From assembly GCF_000308375.1 (NCBI RefSeq), contig NZ_BAFQ01000295.1, positions 1 through 64,000 on the forward strand: DNA of 64,000 nucleotides, read 5' to 3'. Source of the DNA: Nocardia aobensis NBRC 100429 (GTDB taxonomy: Bacteria; Actinomycetota; Actinomycetes; Mycobacteriales; Mycobacteriaceae). A program made the translations under genes and the position numbers. Under the pieces are notes generated by a model that was not told the origin of the DNA, did not search any database, and was given only the letters and a program-made list of their open reading frames with translations. Shown in pieces: positions 8,077 through 15,691 of this stretch (positions within the stretch are counted from its first letter, which is position 1; every line of letters starts with the position of its first letter).

Positions 8077-8987
8077 TGCCGCTCCAGGACGCCGTGCACG
8101 ATCACCGACAGCCGGTTGTGTTCGAACACTTGATAGGCGACCGCGAGAGTGGACCCTGCGCCCATACCTGGTTCGGCGTCCATCATGAATTCGCGGCCGA
8201 TGAGCCGACGGCCGTCACGGTGGTGCAGCCGTACGAAATTGGCTCGGCCGCAAGCCAATCCGTTGCCGAACGCGTCGGGGCCCTCGTGGAATGTGCGTGC
8301 GCCGTCGCGACGGACGACGACATCGATCACGGATCCGAGCGGCCCTGCGAACTCGAGCCGATGGGCCGCGGTGAGCAGGTCGAGGGGTCCGACGGTGCGG
8401 GTCAGCTGAGTAGTGCCTAGGCTGCGCTGCTCCACCGACCACACTTCCAGATCGCCGGCATAGCAACTGTCGTCCTTGGTGGGAAAAATGAATGTCACTC
8501 CACCACAGCGCGTTTCGGTATTCACTCGTTCCTCGGCGAGCGCCGGGTCTCGGGTGTAGAGCCCGGTGAACACGCCGACCATCGCCGGGCCCTGATACAG
8601 CACCGACGAATACACCTGGGTGTCGTCGATCGTCTGATTCCACGTGTTCAGCGAGACCTGCCAGCCGGGCCCGTAGTAGTGGGCGTCGACGAATCCGCCG
8701 TAGGGCTGCCCGGAGCCGTAGAAGTCGGGCCCGGTGTAGATGCGATCGCCGTCGGAGTCCAGGACACCGAATTCGAACGGGGCGCCGAGGGCGAACCGCC
8801 CAGCCATCCGTCCGCCGCCGGAGAGCCCGCCGTCCATGTAGTAGGTGGTCGTGCCGTCCTCGAACACCGAGGACCGGCGGATATCCTCGAATCCCAGCCA
8901 GACGCCCTCGGCGTCGAACAGCGAGGGCCGCCCCACCCATTCGCCCGCGATCCGCTGCTGCCAGCGGCTCGGCTCCGTGGTGCTCAT
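8073..8987 (-). CDS. Conserved protein of unknown function, beta-rich, lipocalin-like N-terminus
   Basis: A 304-residue protein with no signal peptide and no TM. The ATG at 8987 is chosen because it overlaps the upstream stop (ATGA) and has GGGAG upstream; the ORF extension to 9233 is only open frame. The N-terminus, WQQRIAGEWVG, recalls the G-x-W strand of lipocalin/nitrobindin-like barrels. The rest is rich in Gly, Tyr and Trp with alternating hydrophobic strands (YYMDGGLSGGGRMAGRF, IYTGPDFYGSGQPYGG). I cannot name the family; a DUF3598-like or tetrapyrrole-binding lipocalin is one possibility. It is coupled to the RCCR-like gene before it and the SDR after it. Confidence 0.6.
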   Translation of the reverse strand: MSTTEPSRWQQRIAGEWVGRPSLFDAEGVWLGFEDIRRSSVFEDGTTTYYMDGGLSGGGRMAGRFALGAPFEFGVLDSDGDRIYTGPDFYGSGQPYGGFVDAHYYGPGWQVSLNTWNQTIDDTQVYSSVLYQGPAMVGVFTGLYTRDPALAEERVNTETRCGGVTFIFPTKDDSCYAGDLEVWSVEQRSLGTTQLTRTVGPLDLLTAAHRLEFAGPLGSVIDVVVRRDGARTFHEGPDAFGNGLACGRANFVRLHHRDGRRLIGREFMMDAEPGMGAGSTLAVAYQVFEHNRLSVIVHGVLERQ

Positions 8988-9673
8988 CCCTGCAACTCCC
9001 GGCGCACCTGTTCGGATTGCTCGGTGCCCAGCAGGCGGGTCACCTGATGCCACACCGGGTCGACCTCGGGGCTGAACAGGTTGGCGCGATTCGCGCGATC
9101 GCGGGCCGGCAGATCGGCATCCGGGGCCGGAACGCCCTTGTCCAGCAGGGTGAGCCAATGCCGCAGGTATGCGTCGACGGTCTCGGTGAGTTGCCCGAAC
9201 GCCGATTCGCTCGCCCGGCACACCACCATCCACGGTGACATCAGCGCCCGCTGCCGGGGACCGATGGCGGCCGGTGCGACGCCGTCGAGCTGCCAGGCCG
9301 CATCCAGCAGCGGCGTCAACGGCAGATAGACGGCGTCCAGATAATCCAGATTCACCGCCAGATCGGCACGCGGAATCAGGTCCAGGTGCATGGCGTAGTA
9401 CTCGCCGCCGTAGACCGCGTCGAGCGTGAAATGCGGCACCGCGGAATCGGCCGCGGTGAACGCGAAGATCATATGGCTGTCCAGGCCGATGGGCGGCACC
9501 ACCAGATCGACGGTCACCACCTTGTCGATCTGACCACCGCGCAACACCCGCAACCTGCCCACCGGTCCGGGTGACATGGGACTGTGCAGCGCTCTGTCCT
9601 CGACGACGATCGAACCCGTTGCGCCGGAAAGTGTTTCGAGAGTGCGCGTACTCAGCGTGGTGGGCAGGCTCAT
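8984..9673 (-). CDS. Red chlorophyll catabolite reductase-like protein 1
   Basis: A 229-residue protein that aligns by eye with plant RCC reductase (the ACD2 protein). VPHFTLDAVYGGEYYAMHLD (about residues 79-98), then IPRADLAVNLDYLDAVY, match the plant core APNFVVELIQ...LDLPHRKDLVLNPDYLKEYY. Asp85 sits where the plant enzyme has its catalytic Glu. A C-terminal EVDPVW may match the second catalytic Asp. RCCR reduces a linear tetrapyrrole with ferredoxin in chlorophyll breakdown. The start is ATG 9673 (GGAGGAG upstream), overlapping the Rieske stop as ATGA, so the two are translationally coupled. The match is from memory and not from a search. Confidence 0.65.
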   Translation of the reverse strand: MSLPTTLSTRTLETLSGATGSIVVEDRALHSPMSPGPVGRLRVLRGGQIDKVVTVDLVVPPIGLDSHMIFAFTAADSAVPHFTLDAVYGGEYYAMHLDLIPRADLAVNLDYLDAVYLPLTPLLDAAWQLDGVAPAAIGPRQRALMSPWMVVCRASESAFGQLTETVDAYLRHWLTLLDKGVPAPDADLPARDRANRANLFSPEVDPVWHQVTRLLGTEQSEQVRRELQG

Positions 9674-10791
9674 CGTGGGTCTCCTCCCTGGCGGGCCTTG
9701 TGCACCCAGGCGGCGGCGAGTTCGGGATCGTCCAGGCGCGCGGGGGAGGCGATGACGGTGGCCCTGCGTCGCGGCGAATCGCCGGTGATCACATCGTCGC
9801 CGCCGAGCCACCAGCCGTCCTTGATCAACTGGGCGCGGCGCCGGCGGTAGGCGACCTGCAGGGCATCGCTGCGCACATGCAGCTCATCGGACAGGTCGAA
9901 CGGAAGCAGCTCCGGACGTTGGGATTCCACCACCGGCCGGTCCTGCAGCAGGATCTTCTCGATGCGCTTGCGGGCGTTGCCGTCGGCCCAGGAGGCGGTG
10001 AAGAAGTTTCGGAAGCCGAGAATCTTGATCAGTGTGCGGTCCTGCGAAAGCGGAATGTTGAAGTCGTAGAGCATCAGATTGCCGATCGGCAGCCGCACAT
10101 GCAGTTTCACGATATTCGGCAGATACCAGGCATTGGTGACGGTGACGTACTCCGGCATCGCCTTGCCGCGAAACAGCAGGCCCCACAGCCCCTTCGGTGG
10201 TGGCGGGCTCAGCGGAATATCCGCCTCCGCCGACCAGTCCGTCTGCCGTATCCGGAAATCCGGGATCTGCGGTTTGTCCGGGTTGCCGAACGCGGTGCCG
10301 TGCACGAAGGGTGTGTGCGAGGCGTCCACCACGTTCTCGAAGGCGCGTTCGTAGTTGGCGTCGATGACCATCTCGTACTGCACGGCCCGGAACGCCGGAT
10401 CCTCCCACTGCGGAATCTCCGGAATCGGTGGCCGCTGCGACTCGGGTAGATCGCCGAGGAACGCCCACACCATGCCGTAGCGCTCCACCGCCGGATAGGC
10501 GTCCACTCGCGCCTTGCGGGGGATGGCCCGTTCGGGCGCGTTGGCGGGGATGCGCACGCACACGCCGCCGGAGTCGTATTGCCAGCCGTGGTACGGGCAG
10601 GTGATGCAGTCCCCGCTCACCGTTCCCAGCGACAGGGCGCCGCCGCGGTGCACGCACAGATCCGACAGGCAGACCGGCGCGCCGGATTCGGCGCGATAGA
10701 GCACGAAGTCCTGGCCCAGGCAGGTCACCCGGCGCGGCGCCCGGCCGACCTTGTCCGCGAATTCCATTGCGTACCAAAAGTTCTTGAGCAC
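9670..10791 (-). CDS. Rieske non-haem iron oxygenase, pheophorbide a oxygenase-like
   Basis: A 373-residue alpha-subunit-type oxygenase. The Rieske [2Fe-2S] ligands are Cys46-x-His48 and Cys65-x2-His68 (CPYHGW). The mononuclear iron site is ENVVDASHTPFVHG, with His159 and His164. The catalytic domain resembles the PaO/TIC55 group: ENVxDxSH, then LPIGN...YDFNIPL...RNFF, then a late basic region. It lacks the C-terminal membrane anchor and CxxC of plant PaO. PaO opens the pheophorbide macrocycle. The start is at 10791, 10 bp after the preceding stop; the stop overlaps RCCR-like 1. Electron donors are not encoded nearby. An aryl-demethylase or other aromatic monooxygenase role is the alternative. 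Confidence 0.8.
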   Translation of the reverse strand: MLKNFWYAMEFADKVGRAPRRVTCLGQDFVLYRAESGAPVCLSDLCVHRGGALSLGTVSGDCITCPYHGWQYDSGGVCVRIPANAPERAIPRKARVDAYPAVERYGMVWAFLGDLPESQRPPIPEIPQWEDPAFRAVQYEMVIDANYERAFENVVDASHTPFVHGTAFGNPDKPQIPDFRIRQTDWSAEADIPLSPPPPKGLWGLLFRGKAMPEYVTVTNAWYLPNIVKLHVRLPIGNLMLYDFNIPLSQDRTLIKILGFRNFFTASWADGNARKRIEKILLQDRPVVESQRPELLPFDLSDELHVRSDALQVAYRRRRAQLIKDGWWLGGDDVITGDSPRRRATVIASPARLDDPELAAAWVHKARQGGDPR

Positions 10792-10801
10792 CGTGATCTC
10801 C

Positions 10802-11743
10802 TCAGCGCCGCTTCAGCAGCAGTCCGTCGTCGAAACCCGACAGTTCGTCGCGGGCGGTCGCCGAATCCTTCAGGTGGGCGTTCAGGAACAGTGTGGTCAG
10901 CCGTGCGAATCGGGGCAGGGCATCGGACTCCGCGGGCCCGTCGAGGAATGCGCGGGCCGCGGTCGGATCGGCGTCGGCGATGCCGAAATGATTGGCGCCC
11001 GGCACGATCGCGAGCAGATGCTCACCCTCGGGCAGTGCCTCGGCGAAGGTGCGGGCCACCGGATCCGGCCGATCCGCGCCCTCACCGTAGCGGTCGGCGC
11101 TGCCCTGGATCACGCCGTCGTTGCCGCCGACACCCAGCAGCACCGGGCAGCTCACCTGCGCGGGAAGCACCGTACCCGGGTCCCAGCCCAGCATGGTGGC
11201 GACCATGGTGTGCGCGCCCCACGCGAAAACCGCTCGCACGGAAGCGAAGTACCGCGCGGACTGCAACACCACGGTGCCGCCCGCCGAATGGCCGCCCAGT
11301 GCGACGCGCTCCGGATCGAGTGCGCCGCGCAACGGTGCGGTGGTGTTCAGTTCGGCCAGCGCGTCCAGCACCGCCGGGATGGTCGGGCAGGTGGGCCGGG
11401 TGCCGTAGGTGTCGGGTCGCGCGGCCGCCAGATCGACGCCGGGCGTGAGCCCGCGCTGCCCACCGAACAGATCGGCCACCCGATCGAAGGTGACCACCAC
11501 ATAACCGGATTCGGCGATCGCGGTCGCGAATCGGCGATAGCTGTCCTGCCCGACATTGACACCGGACAGGAAAACCACCACCGGATAGGGTGCGCCGGCC
11601 GGATCGGGGGCGAAGACGCCGGTGAGCCGCTCGGCGTCGTCGCCGGAGGCGACGGCGGGGTAGTAGAGCTTGAGGTGGGCAGTGTCGAAGGGGGCGTCGC
11701 CGTCGGTGCGCGCGGACCACCACAGGGAGCGGATCAGGCTCAT
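10802..11743 (-). CDS. Alpha/beta hydrolase, chlorophyllase/dienelactone hydrolase-like
   Basis: A 313-residue cytoplasmic serine hydrolase. PYPVVVFLSGVNVGQDSYRR (about residues 52-71) and YVVVTFDRV resemble the oxyanion region of chlorophyllases. The nucleophile is GGHSAGG with Ser153, the acid is probably Asp209 (GGNDG), and the base is His252 (GANHFGI). The start is ATG 11743, two bases after the previous stop (TGACCATG); the longer ORF to 12115 is spurious. Between a Rieske PaO-like gene and an RCCR-like gene, removal of phytol or another ester group from a tetrapyrrole is a natural guess. The chlorophyllase assignment is weak. Confidence 0.65.
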   Translation of the reverse strand: MSLIRSLWWSARTDGDAPFDTAHLKLYYPAVASGDDAERLTGVFAPDPAGAPYPVVVFLSGVNVGQDSYRRFATAIAESGYVVVTFDRVADLFGGQRGLTPGVDLAAARPDTYGTRPTCPTIPAVLDALAELNTTAPLRGALDPERVALGGHSAGGTVVLQSARYFASVRAVFAWGAHTMVATMLGWDPGTVLPAQVSCPVLLGVGGNDGVIQGSADRYGEGADRPDPVARTFAEALPEGEHLLAIVPGANHFGIADADPTAARAFLDGPAESDALPRFARLTTLFLNAHLKDSATARDELSGFDDGLLLKRR

Positions 11744-11745
11744 GG

Positions 11746-12555
11746 TCACCCCACCGGCCGCGGCAGCACCCGGTCCCCGCCCCAGAGGGCGCGCACCAGT
11801 CGCTGGGTGAGTTCGGGGCCGAACATGCGCTCGCCCATGACGTTCGCAGGATCGCGTTCGGCGATGTTGCGGCGTATCCGCAGATCCCGGGCCGCGAGGT
11901 CGGCGCGCTCGTCGTCGGGTACCGGTTCGGCGGCGTCCACCCATCCCAGCCACTGGTCGACCTTGGCGGTGAGCAGTTCGGCCACGGTGTCGAGATTGGG
12001 TCGGGTGGGTGGGAAGGAATAGCAGTAGGCGACCGGTGAGAGGCTGGTGCGGATGAATCCGGTGCGGCTGGTGAACCAGGTGAAGTCGGGGTGGTCCGCC
12101 TTGAACGCCAGCCACGGCTCGTCGGCCTCGGCGTAGTAGCGGTCGTAATAGTCGCCGTCGCCCACCAGATCACCACGAGGCACCGCATCCACGTAGAACC
12201 AGCCCTGCGGCCACAGCAGCAGCGCCGACGCCAGATGCGGTACCCGTACCTGCGGCCCGAGCCACGCCGTGAGGTGCATGTTCACGAAACCGGTGCGGGG
12301 ATCGCCGATCCAGGAATGCACCAGCCAGTCGATCTCGGGTCCGGTGTAGGCGGCGAGGCGGCCGGAGGGTCCGGTCGCCGCGTCTCCGTAGGAGTCGAGG
12401 TCGGCGGTACTGGGGTCGCGGGTCAGCTCGAACCGGCCGGCGATCCTGGCCTGCAGTCCGGCCAGCAGCCGCTGCCATTCCGAAAATGTCTCGGTGACAT
12501 CGGTTCTGGGGTTCTCGTCGACCATCTGCTCGACATGTCGCACGGTTTCACTCAT
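11746..12555 (-). CDS. Red chlorophyll catabolite reductase-like protein 2
   Basis: A 269-residue protein with full-length similarity to plant RCC reductase by eye: EIDWLVHSWIG (about 74-84; plant PIDFVIGSWI), VRVPHLASALLLWPQGWFYV, VPRGDLVGDGDYYDRYY, FIRTSLSPVAY, and the tail RDLRIRRNIAERDP...ERMFG (plant RDKSFRRKSIEDD...PRMFG). The plant catalytic Glu position is Ala here, but the C-terminal Asp (ERDP) is kept. This is the inverse of RCCR-like 1, so the two may work as a pair or on different substrates. The start is ATG 12555, overlapping the preceding stop (ATGA). The ORF extension to 12774 is not supported. Confidence 0.7.
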   Translation of the reverse strand: MSETVRHVEQMVDENPRTDVTETFSEWQRLLAGLQARIAGRFELTRDPSTADLDSYGDAATGPSGRLAAYTGPEIDWLVHSWIGDPRTGFVNMHLTAWLGPQVRVPHLASALLLWPQGWFYVDAVPRGDLVGDGDYYDRYYAEADEPWLAFKADHPDFTWFTSRTGFIRTSLSPVAYCYSFPPTRPNLDTVAELLTAKVDQWLGWVDAAEPVPDDERADLAARDLRIRRNIAERDPANVMGERMFGPELTQRLVRALWGGDRVLPRPVG

Positions 12556-14219
12556 GGCAGCTCCGGTTCGGTTGTCGCGGTGGCAGGTTCGCGCAGGAGG
12601 GCGGACACGGCGGCGGCGGGACGTCCCGCGACCAGATCGGTGCCCCGGGATACGGCGCGGTTCACGGCTTGGGCCGGTCGGATGTCGGCCTGCACCCGGT
12701 TCGCGCCGGGCGGGGCGGAGGTCACCTGCGGGGCGCTGATCACCCCGGTGAACGGCCCGCTCCAGGCCGTCCACAAGGTGAAATCCGGGCTCAGCGCGTA
12801 GATCGAACCGGCCAGCGCCCCGGTCGAATCCACGGCGGCGGCGACGATGTTGAGCCGATTCTCGGCCGCTCGTTCCGGCAGGCCGAGCCGCGTTTCCCAG
12901 GGTTCACCGAGAGCGTGCGGCACTGCCACCACATCGGCGTCCCCGACCGCGGCCAGGCGGAAGGTTTCGGGGAACAGCGCGTCGTCGCCGACCACGAGAG
13001 CCAGTCGGCCCCAGGGCATGTCGAAGATTTCGAGGGCATCGCCCAGATCCGACAGCCACGGGTGGCGTTCGGTGCGGTGCAACTGGCGCTGATATCCGGC
13101 CACGCCCTCGGCGTTCACCAGCACTCCGACATGCGCGTCACCGTCGCGCAGGGATACCACGACATGCGCCGTCGTCCCCCGCAGCGCCGCCGCCACCTCC
13201 GGAACAGACACCGTCGCTGATGGGCGCTCGGCCGACGCCGTGCCGGTCAGCGCCGGCAGCACGATCAATGCGGCGCCGCTGCGGGCGATATCGCCGATGA
13301 GGCCGACATCGGCGAGTGCCGCGGCCACGGGGAGGGTCGGCGCACCGGCAGGGGCGCGCCGGGGTGAGATGTCGAGCATCGGGGCGTAGAGGCGGGGGCG
13401 GCGAGCGGCGAGCACATCGGTTCCGTCGGGACGCCGTTTGTCGTCGGCGAGACCGATATCGATATCCGCCACGACCACCGCCTCACCGCGTGCCGGTGCG
13501 CGCGCCACCGTCGTCCCGTCCGGTGCGACGATCTGGCTCTCGCCGGCACCGTGCAACCGATCCGGCGGGACTCCCAGCCGGGCCGCGATCGAGGGCAGCT
13601 CGTCCTCGGGTAGCAGCGGGCCGACCTTGTTGGCCGCCACCACCCATACCTTGTTCTCCGCCGCGCGTACCGGAATGTGCAGGCTCGCCTCGTCGGTGGC
13701 GAAGGAGTTGAGGCTGTTGAGCAGCAGCTGCGCGCCGCGTATCGCCAGCGACCGGGTCACCTCGCAGATGACGCCCTCCATGCAGGCGTACAGGCCGATG
13801 CGGCCCAGCGGGGTGTCGACGACCTCGGAATCGGAGTCACCGGGGTCGAGGTGATCGTTCTCCGCGCCCATCAGAATCTGCTTGTCGGACTGCCCGAGCA
13901 GGGCGCCGTCGGGGCCGAACAGCAGGCCGGTGCCGGTGGTGCGGCCGTCCTCGCGGGCCAGCGTCACCCCGATCTTGGTGTACATCCGATGCTGTGCGGC
14001 GCGTTCGGCGATCGCGGTCAGGAATCGATCTCCGATCCGGCACGCCATTCGGTGCGCGTGGTCGCGGTCGGCGTACCACGATAGGTGGTTACAGAACTCG
14101 GGCAGGACCACCAGATCCGGCGCGTGCGCTGCGGCGTCGTCGATGAGGCGCAGGCAGGTGGCGAGGTTGACCGCGACATCGGTGCCGGCGGCGAGCTGGA
14201 CGGCGGCGATTCGCGTCAT
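12552..14219 (-). CDS. Tandem carbon-nitrogen hydrolase, second domain degenerate
   Basis: A 555-residue protein with two nitrilase-superfamily domains. Domain 1 (about 1-300) has the complete triad Glu41 (LPEFCN), Lys113 (SDKQIL) and Cys146 (YACMEG). Domain 2 (about 330-540) keeps the fold (IVLPAL, AENRLNIVAA) but has VVGDDALFPE where Cys should be, so it is probably non-catalytic. The family hydrolyses amides, carbamoyl groups or nitriles. The start is ATG 14219 with a perfect AAGGAGGT 8 nt upstream; the 644-codon open frame to 14486 is rejected. It is the first gene of the operon, behind operator 2. Confidence 0.8.
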   Translation of the reverse strand: MTRIAAVQLAAGTDVAVNLATCLRLIDDAAAHAPDLVVLPEFCNHLSWYADRDHAHRMACRIGDRFLTAIAERAAQHRMYTKIGVTLAREDGRTTGTGLLFGPDGALLGQSDKQILMGAENDHLDPGDSDSEVVDTPLGRIGLYACMEGVICEVTRSLAIRGAQLLLNSLNSFATDEASLHIPVRAAENKVWVVAANKVGPLLPEDELPSIAARLGVPPDRLHGAGESQIVAPDGTTVARAPARGEAVVVADIDIGLADDKRRPDGTDVLAARRPRLYAPMLDISPRRAPAGAPTLPVAAALADVGLIGDIARSGAALIVLPALTGTASAERPSATVSVPEVAAALRGTTAHVVVSLRDGDAHVGVLVNAEGVAGYQRQLHRTERHPWLSDLGDALEIFDMPWGRLALVVGDDALFPETFRLAAVGDADVVAVPHALGEPWETRLGLPERAAENRLNIVAAAVDSTGALAGSIYALSPDFTLWTAWSGPFTGVISAPQVTSAPPGANRVQADIRPAQAVNRAVSRGTDLVAGRPAAAVSALLREPATATTEPELP

Positions 14220-14244
14220 CAGCGCGCACCTCCTTGTCGAACCC

Positions 14245-14261
14245 GTTTCGTAGAACGAAAC
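14245..14261. promoter_or_regulatory. IclR-type operator candidate 2
   Basis: GTTTCGTAGAACGAAAC, a perfect GTTTC-N7-GAAAC palindrome. It lies 26 bp upstream of the first gene (12552-14219) of the RCCR/Rieske operon, just upstream of its Shine-Dalgarno site. Confidence 0.7.
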
Positions 14262-14270
14262 GATGTTTCC

Positions 14271-14282
14271 AATAGTTGCGAT
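14271..14282 (-). promoter_or_regulatory. Shared -10-like element
   Basis: Plus strand AATAGTTGCGAT; minus strand ATCGCAACTATT, with an AACTAT -10-like hexamer about 10 bp upstream of operator 2. It is related to the elements at 3310 and 31099. Confidence 0.35.
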
Positions 14283-14391
14283 TCTGTACCGGCGCCGCGC
14301 ATCTGTCCAGTGGACGGTCGAGATTTCTGTCGCAATCCTCACCGGATCGCGAAAATCGGCTGTTTCCATGCCGTTACGTGCTTGTTCTCGC

Positions 14392-14420
14392 TTGACAGCC
14401 GTCGTCGCCGACGGTTCAAT
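14392..14420 (+). promoter_or_regulatory. Promoter of the membrane protein / NCS-like operon
   Basis: TTGACA (14392-14397), a 17-bp spacer, then TTCAAT (14415-14420). This is a good sigma-70-type promoter, upstream of operator 3, which would then lie at about +15 to +30, a roadblock position. Confidence 0.5.
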
Positions 14421-14439
14421 ATGGCAACTGCGAAACCGT

Positions 14440-14456
14440 GTTTCTTTCTGCGAAAC
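14440..14456. promoter_or_regulatory. IclR-type operator candidate 3
   Basis: GTTTCTTTCTGCGAAAC, a perfect GTTTC-N7-GAAAC site ending 17 bp before the ATG of the membrane protein gene at 14474. Confidence 0.65.
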
Positions 14457-14473
14457 GCGGGCGGAGGTGAGAT

Positions 14474-15691
14474 ATGACGACACCACCGGCGGGAGCGCGG
14501 CCCGGGTCCGGAGCCACGCGTGCTGAACTGCCCCCCGCGAGCCGGACCGGAACGTGGCTGCTCGCCATCGCCGCGGCGGCGGCCGGGCCTATGACGGGTA
14601 TCGAGATCGTCTTGCTGAGCAAACCGCTCGGTGGTGTGGTCGGGCTGCCCGCCGCGGTCGTGGGGTATATCGCCCTGACCGCGGGGATGCTCGGGGGTCT
14701 GACGGTGTTGCCGGGCGTGCGGCTCCGGTTCACCGCGTCGAGTCGCCGCACCGGCGCGCTCGCCGTCCTCGGTGGCGTGGGAATACTTGTCGCAGCGCTG
14801 TTTTCGTCGATGCCCGCCTTCCTGTGTGGCGTGGTCGTGGCCGGTGTGGCGGCGGGACCGCTGCTCGTCACTGCTCGGGCCGTCGCCGGTGTCCGAGTCT
14901 GCTACGCAGCGGTGACGGTCGCGTTGCTCGCGGGTGCCGTGCTGGCCGGCGCGTGCGGCCGGCAACCGGACGAGGCGCTGTTCGTGGCCGGGAGTGTGGT
15001 GATCGCGGCCGGATTGTCGGTGTCGGTGCGGAACGCATCTTTCGGCGGTGTCGCGGGCGGCCTGCGCGTGTCCGGTACCGCGCTGCGCGGCGGGATGGGA
15101 TATGCGGCAGTCGGATTCGCCCTGGGGGCGACGGTGCTGCCGGCCCTGCACCTGCTGCTGTTTCGCTGGGAGGTGCTCGACGCCGATCAGCCTGCGCGCC
15201 TAGCCCTCGCGATGGTGCCGGCGGTGCTCGTGGTCGCCGCGCGCGGATACCGGCTGTGTGCGGTGCCGCCGCTGCTGATTCTCGCCGCCGGCGGCCCGGT
15301 GCTGGTGGCGACCGCGCCCGGCGCATGGCAGTCGATGATCGGTGTGGCGGTCACCGTCACGGCAGCGATCCGTTGCCTCTCCGTGCTGGACCACGAACTG
15401 CGACAGCGACTTCCGGGTAGCGAACAGTGGTGGAGCGCAGTGACCGGACTCGTCGTCGGGGTCGGTGGGATCTGCGGCCTCGGCGGCGCCGTCGCCTGCG
15501 GGCGGCTGTGGGGGACCGGCTCCGCGCTCACCCTGGCCGGCGTGCCGGTGTTGCTGGCCGCGCTGGTGATCGCGCGGACGTCGGCGCCCGGCGGCGGCCG
15601 AACCCAGACCGTCGACCGCCGCGCCGATGCGGACGACCGTCCCACCGCCCCTCAGCCCAGCGAGATCGCCGTCGAAGGAGGCGCCCGATGA
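14474..15691 (+). CDS. Multi-pass membrane protein, possible MFS-like transporter
   Basis: A 405-residue protein with about 11-12 hydrophobic segments, starting at residue 29 (WLLAIAAAAAGPMTGIEIVLLSKPL) and ending with LTLAGVPVLLAALVIART before a charged C-terminal tail. It looks like a 12-TM transporter of about MFS size, but I see no diagnostic MFS loop motif. The start is ATG 14474 with GGAGGTGA upstream and operator 3 in front. The stop overlaps the start of the first exported NCS-like gene (ATGA at 15688-15691), so uptake or export of the ligand bound by those proteins is a reasonable inference. Confidence 0.65.
   Translation: MTTPPAGARPGSGATRAELPPASRTGTWLLAIAAAAAGPMTGIEIVLLSKPLGGVVGLPAAVVGYIALTAGMLGGLTVLPGVRLRFTASSRRTGALAVLGGVGILVAALFSSMPAFLCGVVVAGVAAGPLLVTARAVAGVRVCYAAVTVALLAGAVLAGACGRQPDEALFVAGSVVIAAGLSVSVRNASFGGVAGGLRVSGTALRGGMGYAAVGFALGATVLPALHLLLFRWEVLDADQPARLALAMVPAVLVVAARGYRLCAVPPLLILAAGGPVLVATAPGAWQSMIGVAVTVTAAIRCLSVLDHELRQRLPGSEQWWSAVTGLVVGVGGICGLGGAVACGRLWGTGSALTLAGVPVLLAALVIARTSAPGGGRTQTVDRRADADDRPTAPQPSEIAVEGGAR

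Noticed and set aside
12556-12774. Longer N-terminus for RCCR-like 2
   Set aside because: Arg/Gly-rich antisense-like sequence overlapping the coding region of the carbon-nitrogen hydrolase; the ATGA-coupled ATG 12555 is supported.
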